Source of the DNA: Yeosuana marina
Lineage (GTDB): Bacteria; Bacteroidota; Bacteroidia; Flavobacteriales; Flavobacteriaceae
Direction of reading: 5' to 3'
DNA: 64,000 nucleotides
NCBI RefSeq assembly: GCF_011762485.1
Contig: NZ_JAAKGI010000002.1
Location: forward strand, 62,001-126,000
In this document: in pieces, positions 1 to 8,364 of the stretch
Position numbering within the stretch: position 1 is the stretch's first letter
How the letters are laid out: every line of letters begins with the position of its first letter
The notes under the pieces: generated by a model
Told to the model about the DNA's origin: nothing
The model's input: only the letters and a program-made list of their open reading frames with translations
Databases searched by the model: none
Made by a program: the position numbers and the translations under genes

Positions 1-2
1 AT

Positions 3-125
3 GCTTTAAAGCATGTGGGTTTACGGCCTTCCAGAAAAATACAGCTATACAACGCTAAGCTTGAAGCACGTTTAGTGAAATACGTGATGTATGAAGGCAG
101 CAAAAAAGGCAAGTATATGAAATAG
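3..125 (+). CDS. C-terminal end of a gene cut by the window edge
   Basis: Forty codons are open from the left edge to a TAG at 123-125. The peptide is basic (about ten Lys/Arg) and ends in K-Y-M-K. I do not recognise the family from this tail. A dispersed repeat starts two bases after the stop, so the gene ends naturally here. There is no start codon context, so the frame rests only on being open and on the basic, protein-like composition. Confidence 0.45.
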   Translation, partial: ALKHVGLRPSRKIQLYNAKLEARLVKYVMYEGSKKGKYMK

Positions 126-126
126 C

Positions 127-205
127 CGTCATTGCGAACGCAGTGAAGCAATTTGTTTAATAGAAAGATTACGTCGTCATTCGTTCCTCATTCCTTGTAA
201 TGACG
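127..205. repeat. Dispersed palindromic intergenic repeat of flavobacterial type
   Basis: The block begins CGTCATTGCGAACGCAGTG and later has CGTCATT (175-181) facing AATGACG (199-205), which can form a hairpin. I recall this wording as a recurrent intergenic repeat in Bacteroidota genomes, comparable to REP elements. Only one copy is in the window. The neighbouring minus-strand ORF has its last residues inside it. Confidence 0.6.
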
Positions 206-689
206 TTTGGACAAACATTAATTTCCAGTTTTCAATTTCCATTATTATACTTGTTAAAGGGTTCTTATTATATTCATAACGCAATCTAAACTTTGATATA
301 CCATTTGAATTATTTGGAATAAAAATAGCATTGAGCTTAAATTCATTTTTGAAATCTAAAATATCGATATTATTTTCTTGTTTTTTAATAATATCTATGA
401 TTTTAGGGCTAAACTTTTCAATAATATCAACGTACTTTTCCTCAATTTCTTGAAATAAAACTTTTTGATTTTTATTTATTCCATCCTTTTCGGAATAAAA
501 AAAAACATCTACAACAGATTTATTTGGCTCAAATATGATTTGACATTGATAATGACTTTGATGAGTACCTCTTTTTTGATTAAACCACATAAGTCCAAAT
601 TTTGGATCAGTAATTTTTTTCTTAAATAAGAAAGGTTTGTTTGGAAAAAATATTTTTTGGAATGTCATTCTTTGTGATTTATTTTTCAA
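177..689 (-). CDS. Hypothetical protein, 170 aa
   Basis: No family recognised. The protein is lysine/asparagine rich, with no signal peptide and no clear membrane segment. A Glu/Ile/Lys-rich middle (about residues 65-105) is probably helical. The last dozen codons run into the palindromic repeat at 127-205, so the original C-terminus may have been replaced when the repeat arrived. Met8 is a possible alternative start. No partner gene is adjacent: the next gene upstream, the DUF3800 protein, ends 78 bases away. Confidence 0.55.
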   Translation of the reverse strand: MKNKSQRMTFQKIFFPNKPFLFKKKITDPKFGLMWFNQKRGTHQSHYQCQIIFEPNKSVVDVFFYSEKDGINKNQKVLFQEIEEKYVDIIEKFSPKIIDIIKKQENNIDILDFKNEFKLNAIFIPNNSNGISKFRLRYEYNKNPLTSIIMEIENWKLMFVQTSLQGMRNE

Positions 690-767
690 TTACGGTTAAA
701 GGTTATATTTGTGATTTGAGCAGTTTTAAACCCGAAGAATTTTAATAAGTAGGCTAGAACCAAGCAA

Positions 768-1937
768 TTATTTTTGCACACTATTGGCTGCGACTTCAAT
801 CATTTCTTTTAATAGTTCATAATTGTTTTCTTCAAGTAGATTTATATTACCAGAAGTCGCACTTTTTATTACAATATTAGTTTTGCGTAAAGTTTCGATC
901 ATAGGCATAATTTGAGAACTATAGTTATTAAAGAATCTAATTAAATCACCTTTACAACAAGGAATTTTATAACCACTTTGAGAACTTAAAATCAAAATTT
1001 TGTTCTCTCTTAGGTTACCTATGATTTCTTTGCTAAAAACTCTTTTATTGAAGTTAGCATCTCGAATTTTAATTCGGTCAATTATTTCGTCGGAGTAAAT
1101 ATATTCGTAAGGATCTATTTTGAATCGATATATCAAATAGTTTAAACAAATCAGTTGATTTTTTATTTCGATCTCTTGTCTTTCTTGATTAGCATTAACA
1201 TACTCATTAATTCTAAAAAAAATAAAGTCAACCAATTCCTGATTATAACTCTCATCTTCATTTTCAACTTTACGGTATAATTTAGGCGGATTTTCTGGCC
1301 ATTCTCTTAAATGTAAAATATGTCTATTTAGTATTCGAAGAATTTCAGAACTTCTTTGCTCTACTTTACCTGGCTCATAACATTTTGCAATACTTCCTGT
1401 AATAAAATCTGCAAGTTGAATTAATGGCTCAGATTTACTATCAGAAAATTGAAATTCTGGACCTCTAAATAATTCGGTTTGATTGTGGTTGTTTTCAACA
1501 TAATTTATAAACCCATCCATAAATTGTTCAGAACCGTGATTATCTGCAACTAGTTTTAAGTAGGGGTAATAGTCATATAATTCATGATCTAATAATCCGT
1601 TTACGTATTTGAAAAAACTATTTCTAAATTTTAAACCACTGTCTTCAAATATTTTTCTTTTGTCTACAATTACGCTATAAATCCTAAAATCAAGAGTTGA
1701 TATTTTTTTAAGAAAGTTTATTCTGTTATCAAAATCTCTAAATGATTTTGAATTTGATTTAACTTCAGGAGCTTGTGTAAAGTAACTAGATATCTTCTTA
1801 AATTCTTCACGAATTTGGACAACAGAATCTTCGTCAATTATTATTGCACTAACTATAAAGAAAGTTGTTACACCATCTTTTTCGAAGTGTATACTTTTAT
1901 CACCAGATTCATCTATGTACCCTATTTTTTTACTCAA
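768..1937 (-). CDS. DUF3800 domain protein with long C-terminal extension
   Basis: The N-terminus has the DUF3800 signature Y-I-D-E-S-G-D (residues 7-13). A second conserved block, Q-L-A-D-F-I-T-G-S, lies near residue 175. DUF3800 proteins are predicted to have an RNase H-like fold with acidic metal-binding residues, and they are often found with mobile elements and defence genes. Asp9, Glu10 and the later Asp of L-A-D-F would be the metal ligands. The usual domain covers about 220-250 residues. Here another 150 residues follow, of no family I recognise, with a wHTH-like Ile/Lys-rich stretch. A repeated upstream motif lies at 2002-2028. Nuclease activity is an inference. Confidence 0.75.
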   Translation of the reverse strand: MSKKIGYIDESGDKSIHFEKDGVTTFFIVSAIIIDEDSVVQIREEFKKISSYFTQAPEVKSNSKSFRDFDNRINFLKKISTLDFRIYSVIVDKRKIFEDSGLKFRNSFFKYVNGLLDHELYDYYPYLKLVADNHGSEQFMDGFINYVENNHNQTELFRGPEFQFSDSKSEPLIQLADFITGSIAKCYEPGKVEQRSSEILRILNRHILHLREWPENPPKLYRKVENEDESYNQELVDFIFFRINEYVNANQERQEIEIKNQLICLNYLIYRFKIDPYEYIYSDEIIDRIKIRDANFNKRVFSKEIIGNLRENKILILSSQSGYKIPCCKGDLIRFFNNYSSQIMPMIETLRKTNIVIKSATSGNINLLEENNYELLKEMIEVAANSVQK

Positions 1938-2001
1938 AATTTTCTTTAGGCTTGCAGGTAACTTATGTTAAGCGAAGTTAGAATTTTCTTACCATAAACA
2001 C

Positions 2002-2028
2002 AATACGCATTTGTAAGTACTTTTCAAC
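2002..2028 (-). promoter_or_regulatory. Repeated upstream motif, copy 1
   Basis: A 27-base element matches the one at 6006-6032 at 23 positions and the one at 4306-4332 more weakly. It lies 65-91 bases before the DUF3800 start. On the minus strand it contains AAAAGTACTTAC followed by TGCGTATT. It may be an operator or a promoter; no known regulator was recognised. Confidence 0.4.
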
Positions 2029-2058
2029 AGTTATTAACTATTGGTGTAAAATATTATA

Positions 2059-2625
2059 TTAGTTTTTCAAGGGTATCGAAATACCAACGGCTATTGCTCC
2101 AGTAAACTGTTCAACAGTTGGTTGAAAGTAATAGGTAAAACCAAAATCGACATTATTATGTCTTCCTAATTCTACCCCAATAGAAAACGGAATATGATAA
2201 ATAAGTCCGCTTTTATTGATATTTGTAAATGCCGTAAACGTGTCGAATTTCCCTATGGAAGCTCCTATTCCTATTTCAACATAGGGTGCAACCCAAGGAA
2301 TTGGGGCTCTTACTCGTGCTTTACCACCAATTAAAAAGGCTTTTGCTTCGCTTTTTTCATTGGTTGGATTGTCATGAAGATCTTTTCCGTTAGAGTTGGT
2401 TAAAATTAATCCAGCGTAGGGTCTTAGTTCAACCCAAGAAGCAATGCCTAAAACATATTCTCCTTGCAGATAAAAGCCGCTGTCTGCAATATCATCAGCA
2501 CTATAATAGGGCGCACTCATTCCAAAACCAATTTGTACGTTAATAGATTTTTCCTTTACAAATTGTGCTTTAGCTACATTAGAAAGCAATAGTATTACTA
2601 CGAATAGAGTCAGGTTTTTTTTCAT
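2059..2625 (-). CDS. Outer-membrane beta-barrel protein, 188 aa
   Basis: A cleavable signal peptide ends near residue 20 (L-L-S-N-V-A-K-A-Q). The rest alternates polar and hydrophobic residues in Gly/Tyr-rich strands, such as V-Q-I-G-F-G and V-E-I-G-I-G-A, as in small 8-strand barrels of the OmpA/PorT-like type. The length fits. It lies downstream of the glycosyltransferase gene on the same strand (50-base gap) and may be cotranscribed. Ligand and role are unknown. Confidence 0.7.
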   Translation of the reverse strand: MKKNLTLFVVILLLSNVAKAQFVKEKSINVQIGFGMSAPYYSADDIADSGFYLQGEYVLGIASWVELRPYAGLILTNSNGKDLHDNPTNEKSEAKAFLIGGKARVRAPIPWVAPYVEIGIGASIGKFDTFTAFTNINKSGLIYHIPFSIGVELGRHNNVDFGFTYYFQPTVEQFTGAIAVGISIPLKN

Positions 2626-2675
2626 GATGTGTTTTAACTGTGAGGTGAAAATTGTTTCAATTGATTTTTACGGTG

Positions 2676-4199
2676 TTAGTGGTCGTTTTTTACTTCTTTA
2701 ATTTCGCTTTTGATTCTTTTGTTAATGTCAATCGTTGAACCACTAAAAGCAAATATTAATGTCTTGAATTCTCTGGCATATTTGTTTGTAATGGAATCAG
2801 CCAGAACACTAGATTTAAAATAGGGACTGGTTTCTTTTAGTTCATTATCTTTCTCACGGTAGTTTTTAATCCGTATCAGATTAACATATTTTTGGTCGAG
2901 ATTAAACCAGTTAATGTAATCTGCATTAAACGAAACTGCTTTGATACCCAATTTTGTATAATAATTTATGGCTCCCGCTTGTCCGTAGTTGTCGCAAACT
3001 ATAAGTGTTTGGTCAGCGTTGGGTAATTTGGAATAAACGGAATCTACTTTTTTAGCCAGTTCTTTCCATCCAAGCATATCAGCATAATCTTGAGGTATTA
3101 AGTGGTCTTTACCATCTTCCCAACGAAGTAATCCCAATTCTTTGTAGCTGTCGGAATGTGTAACTATGTACTCCGGACTCTTATTTGGAAATGCTATATT
3201 GAACATAGGAATAAAAATTAATGCAGGAATTGCAATAGCAATTGGTTGTAAATATTTTTTCCAACCACTCTTTAAAATTTTTGCAAGAAAAACAGAGCCA
3301 AAAGAAATGTAAATAGGGTAAAGCCCTATAGCGTAGTAATCTTTAGCTTTGAAAAAAATAAAGACGATGAGTGTAAAAAAGAATGACCAAAAGAAAGCTT
3401 TATATTTTTTAAAAGGTTTATAGACAAGTAACGCATATAAGCCTGAAATAATTACGAATAACGACCCTATAAAAAACAAGAGTTGTGATTTTAAAAAATC
3501 AAACCGGTCGATATTTACCAATTGTGTGTTTGAAAGCTCTTTTAGATGCGTAATGACAGGAAAATTATTATTGTACTGCCACAGAAGGTTAGGACTTATA
3601 AGAAGCAACCCTAAAAGTAAAGCAAGGTATAATTTTCTTTGAACGAATACACTGCGTTGCTTGGTTAGTAAAATAGCAGGAAGAAATCCTAAAAGTAAAA
3701 AAACGATGTTGTATTTATTTAGAAACCCTAAAGCAAATATTATAGCTGCTACAAAGAGCCATTTTGGGTTTTCGGAATTGAAGTATTTAATAACGATAAA
3801 GAAAACGGTTGTCCAACTTAAAACGTCAAAAGAATTAGGTTGATACAAGGTGTTGAGACTTAAAAGCGCGGAAAATAATACGCTAGTAGCTCCTAAAATC
3901 AAAGCAAAAAGATTTCCTTTTAATTCCTCAATAGCTTTCCAAACCACAAGAATAGTCAAGGCACCAAACAAGGCAGGAAAGAACTTAACCCAAAAAACTG
4001 AATTTCCTAAAAGATAAATAATTCTCGAAATCCAAGACGTAAATGGAGGAACAGATAGATACCCCCAAGCCAAATGATGCCCCAAATCTAGATGAAGATA
4101 TTCGTCTCGTTGTAAATCGTATTCAGGACTTATTAAAACGTATTGAAGTACAAATTTTAGAGTTATAAAACCTACTAAAATGAATCCCTTTTTTGTCAT
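2676..4199 (-). CDS. GT39-like integral membrane glycosyltransferase
   Basis: A 507-residue protein with about ten hydrophobic helices in its first 330 residues and a soluble C-terminal part. After the first helix comes Q-R-D-E-Y-L-H-L-D-L-G-H-H, the acidic first-loop motif of the ArnT/PMT (dolichyl-phosphate mannosyltransferase) superfamily, followed by G-Y-L-S-V-P-P-F. Such enzymes move sugars from polyprenyl-phosphate donors to lipids or proteins on the periplasmic side. Acceptor and sugar cannot be told. The ORF opens directly with M-T-K-K and a hydrophobic helix, so the start is credible. Confidence 0.8.
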   Translation of the reverse strand: MTKKGFILVGFITLKFVLQYVLISPEYDLQRDEYLHLDLGHHLAWGYLSVPPFTSWISRIIYLLGNSVFWVKFFPALFGALTILVVWKAIEELKGNLFALILGATSVLFSALLSLNTLYQPNSFDVLSWTTVFFIVIKYFNSENPKWLFVAAIIFALGFLNKYNIVFLLLGFLPAILLTKQRSVFVQRKLYLALLLGLLLISPNLLWQYNNNFPVITHLKELSNTQLVNIDRFDFLKSQLLFFIGSLFVIISGLYALLVYKPFKKYKAFFWSFFFTLIVFIFFKAKDYYAIGLYPIYISFGSVFLAKILKSGWKKYLQPIAIAIPALIFIPMFNIAFPNKSPEYIVTHSDSYKELGLLRWEDGKDHLIPQDYADMLGWKELAKKVDSVYSKLPNADQTLIVCDNYGQAGAINYYTKLGIKAVSFNADYINWFNLDQKYVNLIRIKNYREKDNELKETSPYFKSSVLADSITNKYAREFKTLIFAFSGSTIDINKRIKSEIKEVKNDH

Positions 4200-4305
4200 T
4201 GAATTCTGGGGGTTTGGTTTAATGTATGGTAATGGCGAGATAACATTTGTTTTAATTGATGTTGTTTAATGATATGCCAAATTAAAATTTTATTATGAAT
4301 ATTAC

Positions 4306-4332
4306 AATACGCACTTATATTAACTTTTGTGT
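4306..4332 (-). promoter_or_regulatory. Repeated upstream motif, copy 2
   Basis: AATACGCACTTATA followed by AACTTTT is shared with 2002-2028 and 6006-6032 (19 of 27 matches to the latter). It lies 107-133 bases before the glycosyltransferase start. It is weaker than the other two copies. Confidence 0.3.
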
Positions 4333-4436
4333 CAAAAAAACGATGAGTTTTTAAATAAATAGCTTAAAGTATGACCAATATTAGTTTTTAAGAAATAAAT
4401 AGAAACTAGTTTTGTCATTCATTAATACCTTAAGTT

Positions 4437-4616
4437 ATGAGCCATAGTAAAGTATGTATTGTGTGTAAAAAATCATCAGAAGAAACACCTGTTACCAAAT
4501 TTCACTATAAAGACAGCACCTTTTATATTTGTCCGCAACATTTGCCGGTGTTAATTCATAAACCAGAAGAATTAGTCGGGTTATTGGATGGGGCAGATAC
4601 CTTACAAGGCGGATAA
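4437..4616 (+). CDS. Small Cys/His protein, 59 aa
   Basis: A short ORF starting ATG-AGC-CAT-AGT at 4437 and ending TAA at 4616. It carries C-I-V-C at residues 7-10 and C-P-Q-H at residues 32-35, a pattern that suits one zinc ion in a small treble-clef or ribbon. No membrane segment. It stands alone in the 536-base gap between the glycosyltransferase and the acyltransferase and is the only plus-strand gene there. Codon use is ordinary for the region. Function unknown. Confidence 0.7.
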   Translation: MSHSKVCIVCKKSSEETPVTKFHYKDSTFYICPQHLPVLIHKPEELVGLLDGADTLQGG

Positions 4617-4655
4617 AAATATTGTAGTTTCTGTGAAGTTTTTGTGATGAACTTG

Positions 4656-4691
4656 TATCGAGAACTCTAATTATTAGACGGGCTCTCGATA
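4656..4691. repeat. TATCGAGA/TCTCGATA inverted repeat
   Basis: TATCGAGA (4656-4663) and TCTCGATA (4684-4691) pair perfectly around a 20-base loop. The pair lies between the small Cys/His ORF and the acyltransferase gene. It has no T tract, so it looks more like a dispersed palindromic repeat than an efficient terminator. Confidence 0.5.
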
Positions 4692-4735
4692 TAAATTTAC
4701 ATCATGTTGTTATTTATAAACAAGTATTTACCAGT

Positions 4736-5944
4736 TTAAGCATTGGCTGTTTTAAGCGTTTCGTTTAGAGGAACCATTGGTTTAATATCCTTAAGTTTTC
4801 TTGAATATTTTCTTCCATTTAAAAACTTACCAACAAAACTAGCTCTCACAAAATAATGATAGGTTGCAAAACAAATAAATGCGGTTCCTGACATTACAAG
4901 TACAAACTTTAAAAAGGCTGGTATAGCTATACCTAATAGTAAACCTGGTAAAAAGGCAGTTAGCGGTAAATGCAATAAATACACCCAATATGACGAGTCT
5001 GAGACATATCGCATCACTGCAGAATGTGTGCTGGCAAATCTTATAAAAAGGCCTGTAAAGCCAAAAATGAATAACCATACATTTATAGATTTTATTGCCA
5101 TGATTACCTCTAATGATAAGACACTTTTATCCATTAAAAAGTAGGTTGTAAAAAGAATCATTCCTAAAATACTAAAAACCCAATCGTAGTTCATAAAACT
5201 ACTCAATAGCGATTTTGATTTAAACAAAACCCACCCGAAGAAATAAAAGAATGCATAAAAAATATACGTATTAAAATCTGGCGTAAAACTTAGTGATGTT
5301 GCAACCCAAGAACGATTCATTGTTAATAATAAGAAAAAGGTAATGAGTGCAAATACGACAATTTTTAGCAACGGACGCTGAATAATAAAACTTACTAATT
5401 GACTCGATTTTGATGTAAACCAAGGAAGTTTGTTAAATAGTAATCCTATAATGTACGATGTGATGGAAAACAGGACTAAATAATACAAAAACCATAGATG
5501 CATGGTATGCCCCGGAATAAAAGCAGATGGTTGTGAAAAGGTTGCAAGAGCCGTTGATAATGCATTACTTCCTCCAGCAAAAATAATGTTAGAGTACGTG
5601 AAACTTATCGTTACTAAGGGCCAAAGCAAAACTACAAAAACAAGAAAAGGTAGTAAAATGCGGTTTACTCTATTTTTTATCATTTTTGTTGACGATCTTT
5701 CATGAAATAGGAGCGAGGCGAAAAAACCGGCTACCACAAAGAAAATAGGCATTCTAAAAGCATGAACAAAACTTGATATCCAATCTAAATATAAACTAGT
5801 GCTTAGTGGGTCTTTTAATGGCCATGATGCACCATAATCTGCGACAACATAGGTGTTAGCAGAATGTAAAACAATGCCTAGCATCATCATAATAGCTCTT
5901 AAGGAATCTAAAGCATGCAGACGTTCCGTTTTTTGTGAAGTCAT
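4736..5944 (-). CDS. Acyltransferase family 3 membrane protein
   Basis: The start is placed at the ATG at 5944 (M-T-S-Q-K-T-E-R), giving 402 residues. The longer frame to 6037 adds a poor N-terminus that would include an apparent upstream regulatory motif. The protein has about ten membrane helices. It opens with R-L-H-A-L-D-S-L-R-A and continues I-V-L-H-S, the conserved Arg and His of acyltransferase-3 (OafB/OpgC-like) enzymes that move acetyl or succinyl groups onto exported glycans. The glycan acceptor is unknown. Confidence 0.82.
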   Translation of the reverse strand: MTSQKTERLHALDSLRAIMMMLGIVLHSANTYVVADYGASWPLKDPLSTSLYLDWISSFVHAFRMPIFFVVAGFFASLLFHERSSTKMIKNRVNRILLPFLVFVVLLWPLVTISFTYSNIIFAGGSNALSTALATFSQPSAFIPGHTMHLWFLYYLVLFSITSYIIGLLFNKLPWFTSKSSQLVSFIIQRPLLKIVVFALITFFLLLTMNRSWVATSLSFTPDFNTYIFYAFFYFFGWVLFKSKSLLSSFMNYDWVFSILGMILFTTYFLMDKSVLSLEVIMAIKSINVWLFIFGFTGLFIRFASTHSAVMRYVSDSSYWVYLLHLPLTAFLPGLLLGIAIPAFLKFVLVMSGTAFICFATYHYFVRASFVGKFLNGRKYSRKLKDIKPMVPLNETLKTANA

Positions 5945-6005
5945 TTTGGTTGGTTTTTGGTTGGTTATAAAGTCCACTAATATATAATTTATTGATAATA
6001 AAACA

Positions 6006-6032
6006 AATACACACTTATAAGTACTTTTTAAC
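6006..6032 (-). promoter_or_regulatory. Repeated upstream motif, copy 3
   Basis: Contains the perfect palindrome ACTTATAAGT followed by ACTTTTTAAC. It is the best match to 2002-2028 (23 of 27) and lies 62-88 bases before the acyltransferase start. Probably an operator or promoter element. Confidence 0.4.
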
Positions 6033-6113
6033 AACATGCAATTACTATACTTTTATATCATGACATATCTTTAGAATCTATATATTAGTGCATCATTATT
6101 ATTTTTATACGAT

Positions 6114-7154
6114 ATGATTAAAAGAATATATTTTTGGGGTTTCAAGGTTGTTAAGTCAACAATAGTCATCAGTTTTGGGTGTTTAGTATTGATGTTATCA
6201 ATGACTAACTGTGTAAGTATAGCTGTTAACACAACATCTGAGGCGGTTCCCCGAATCGCATCAAAGGAAGCGGGCGTACGTGTATTATCTTGGAATATAT
6301 CCGGAGATGCTTTTGTAAGAGAGCCAGAGACTTTCAGAGCTTTTGTTAAAAAAGCACAAGCGAATGTATTATTGTTGGATGAAGTAGATCCTTCAACAAC
6401 TGAAGACCAAATACGAAGTGCCATTAAGGGAACGACGTTAAACCAAAACGATGTTTGGTATATTAATTTTGGACAAAGTGGTGGGCGTCAACGCGATGTG
6501 ATTGTTAGTCGCTTGCCTCAGGAAAGTCTGCCAGAATTTTCTAGGATAATACCTTATCCTGAATATGAGAAAGACCGAATACGTAAGCGAATGATTGAAG
6601 CTGATATGACTAAATATACTAAGAGTTTAGAGGATGGCATTGCTGTTAATGGCGTCATCCTTAGAGAAGAGGGGCGTAGATTGTTGGTAGTTTCAATGGA
6701 TTTGGAGTGTTGTGGGAATGAACCTGATAGCTGGGAGGAAGATAGGCGCCGAATTGAAACACGTGAAATCCGCAAGATTATTAGGCAAGTAATTAACAGA
6801 ACACATATAGACGGTATCATAGTAGCAGGTGACTTTAATTTGGTAAGTACAGGGATTCCGTTGGTGAATCTTTCGGGACCTTATAAACCGCCGCATGCTG
6901 GCTTGATAGCCGCAGAACTGTATCATCAAGATGGAATAACAACTTGGACTTGGGATGGTAGAGGAACACCTTTTTCATCAAGGGCGATGGATTTTGTGCT
7001 GTATAGTCCGAATGCCATAAAACTAAAAGAAGGCTATATTTTTAGTACCGAGAATCTTTCGATAGAGGAGCTTAAAAAAATGGGAGTGCAATCAGAATCG
7101 TCTTCAAAAATGTCTGAACATCTGCCTCTGATAGCAGAATTTGTATGGCAATAA
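6114..7154 (+). CDS. Endonuclease/exonuclease/phosphatase family protein, exported
   Basis: A hydrophobic N-terminal segment (about residues 15-32) ends in S-M-T-N-C, a possible lipoprotein cysteine. The EEP fold motifs follow in order: V-L-S-W-N-I, D-E-V-D, A-G-D-F-N-L near residue 240, M-D-F-V-L-Y and a terminal S-E-H-L-P-L-I. These carry the Asn, Glu, Asp and His residues of the metal-dependent phosphodiesterase site. The substrate could be DNA, a phospholipid or a phosphosugar. It converges with the Crp/Fnr gene, with a hairpin between them. Confidence 0.8.
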   Translation: MIKRIYFWGFKVVKSTIVISFGCLVLMLSMTNCVSIAVNTTSEAVPRIASKEAGVRVLSWNISGDAFVREPETFRAFVKKAQANVLLLDEVDPSTTEDQIRSAIKGTTLNQNDVWYINFGQSGGRQRDVIVSRLPQESLPEFSRIIPYPEYEKDRIRKRMIEADMTKYTKSLEDGIAVNGVILREEGRRLLVVSMDLECCGNEPDSWEEDRRRIETREIRKIIRQVINRTHIDGIIVAGDFNLVSTGIPLVNLSGPYKPPHAGLIAAELYHQDGITTWTWDGRGTPFSSRAMDFVLYSPNAIKLKEGYIFSTENLSIEELKKMGVQSESSSKMSEHLPLIAEFVWQ

Positions 7155-7162
7155 ACTAAGAA

Positions 7163-7184
7163 TTGAAAAACTCGTGTTTTTCAA
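7163..7184. terminator. Hairpin between convergent genes
   Basis: TTGAAAAAC and GTTTTTCAA form a perfect 9-bp stem with loop TCGT, eight bases after the EEP stop. It is AT-rich and lacks a long T tract, so its terminator role is tentative. Confidence 0.45.
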
Positions 7185-7206
7185 CAGACTGAAAAATCGC
7201 CTTTAA

Positions 7207-7902
7207 TTATCCAAATTTACTTAGTTGTTCCAGTTTATCAGTATTAAGAATTTCAATTTTTTTGTCATCAACCTTAATAATACCTTCTTTATTATATTTG
7301 GACAAAGTTTTAATGACACTTTCTTTGGAGTAACCAAGTATGTCTGCAAAACCAGATCGTCCTACTGGAAGTTCATAGATATTTGATTTGTATATTCTTG
7401 AAAAATCTAATAGCATCATTGCTAAGGCACCTTCGATATTTTTTTGTGATAGGGATGTAATTCTATGAAAAATACCATTGCTGACACCGGCCATGTGTTT
7501 TATTAAGCTTATAGCAAATTCGCCATTTTCTTTGATAAATGTTTCAAATAGCTGCATAGGAATAAAGGTAACATTCGTTTTAGTTAACGATGTTGCTGTA
7601 AAATCAAATTCATTAAATGCAAAACAGCAAGCTATGCCAATAAAAGAATGTGCTTGAGTTAGTCCAATAGTACACGGTTTAGAGTCGTTAACAATTTCTA
7701 ATTTAACTAAACCTTCGGTTAAGTATAAAACATTATCAGCTAGGATCCCTCTTTTAACAATGGTTTCATCTGGTTCAAATTCCAGATCAACTTTAGTTTC
7801 AAACAACTGCTGTTTTTGTTGATCAGTTAATAAATTCAAACATTCTGTGGCACTCAAATAATGATGATTACTGGCCTTTTTATTCATCAAAAACTCGGGC
7901 AT
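7207..7902 (-). CDS. Crp/Fnr family transcriptional regulator
   Basis: A 231-residue protein. Residues 30-140 form a cyclic-nucleotide-binding-type beta roll (E-F-E-P-D-E-T-I-V-K-R-G). The C-terminal 60 residues contain a winged helix with the recognition segment G-Y-S-K-E-S-V-I-K-T-L. There is no N-terminal cysteine set of an FNR-type Fe-S cluster, so it is not an obvious oxygen sensor; the effector is unknown. Start Met1 is used; Met6 is possible. It is divergent from a small membrane protein and close to two UspA genes and a PAS kinase, so a stress or energy role is plausible. Confidence 0.85.
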   Translation of the reverse strand: MPEFLMNKKASNHHYLSATECLNLLTDQQKQQLFETKVDLEFEPDETIVKRGILADNVLYLTEGLVKLEIVNDSKPCTIGLTQAHSFIGIACCFAFNEFDFTATSLTKTNVTFIPMQLFETFIKENGEFAISLIKHMAGVSNGIFHRITSLSQKNIEGALAMMLLDFSRIYKSNIYELPVGRSGFADILGYSKESVIKTLSKYNKEGIIKVDDKKIEILNTDKLEQLSKFG

Positions 7903-8079
7903 GATACTTTAATTTATTTTAACAATTTAATTATTCATTGGCCGTCATGTAAAGTTACATCATAATCAATGAAAAATACCATGAATTATAAAAAGATTTG
8001 TCGTTTGTTTTTACTTCATAAAAAGCTGGTTTACAACTACTTTTATGTAAGTAATAGTTGAGAACTTAAAACCTGAATC

Positions 8080-8289
8080 ATGGAAAATTTAGCTTTAAAA
8101 TCATTGTTTATTATTCCTGTTCTATTCATCGCAGATTATATGGTTATGTTAATGGTAGGAAGCATTAGTCACCTATTAGGATTTACAACTAGTTTTAGTA
8201 GTATTGGTATGGTTGTCATACTCGTCTCTTTAGTTGTTTTTATTATGGCTTTAACCCCAGAGATTAAAGCATTGATAAAAAAAGCATAA
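8080..8289 (+). CDS. Small membrane protein, 69 aa
   Basis: Two hydrophobic helices (about residues 7-30 and 39-60) and a basic tail I-K-A-L-I-K-K-A. Family not recognised. It is divergent from the Crp/Fnr gene with a 177-base shared upstream region and may be a target of that regulator. It stands alone. Confidence 0.65.
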   Translation: MENLALKSLFIIPVLFIADYMVMLMVGSISHLLGFTTSFSSIGMVVILVSLVVFIMALTPEIKALIKKA

Positions 8290-8364
8290 TTGGTTAGTAA
8301 TTTAATATTTTAAATAATTACTAAGTTATAGGTTTTTATAAATTAGTAGTTAGATTTATTATGG

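Noticed and set aside
4736..6037. Longer N-terminus of the acyltransferase starting at 6037
   Set aside because: It would include the repeated upstream motif, and the family motif starts directly after the ATG at 5944.
8028..8055. Possible operator palindrome between the Crp/Fnr gene and the small membrane protein
   Set aside because: The arms AACTA/TAGTT are short and the inner part is unsymmetrical, so it is not better than chance in this AT-rich gap.
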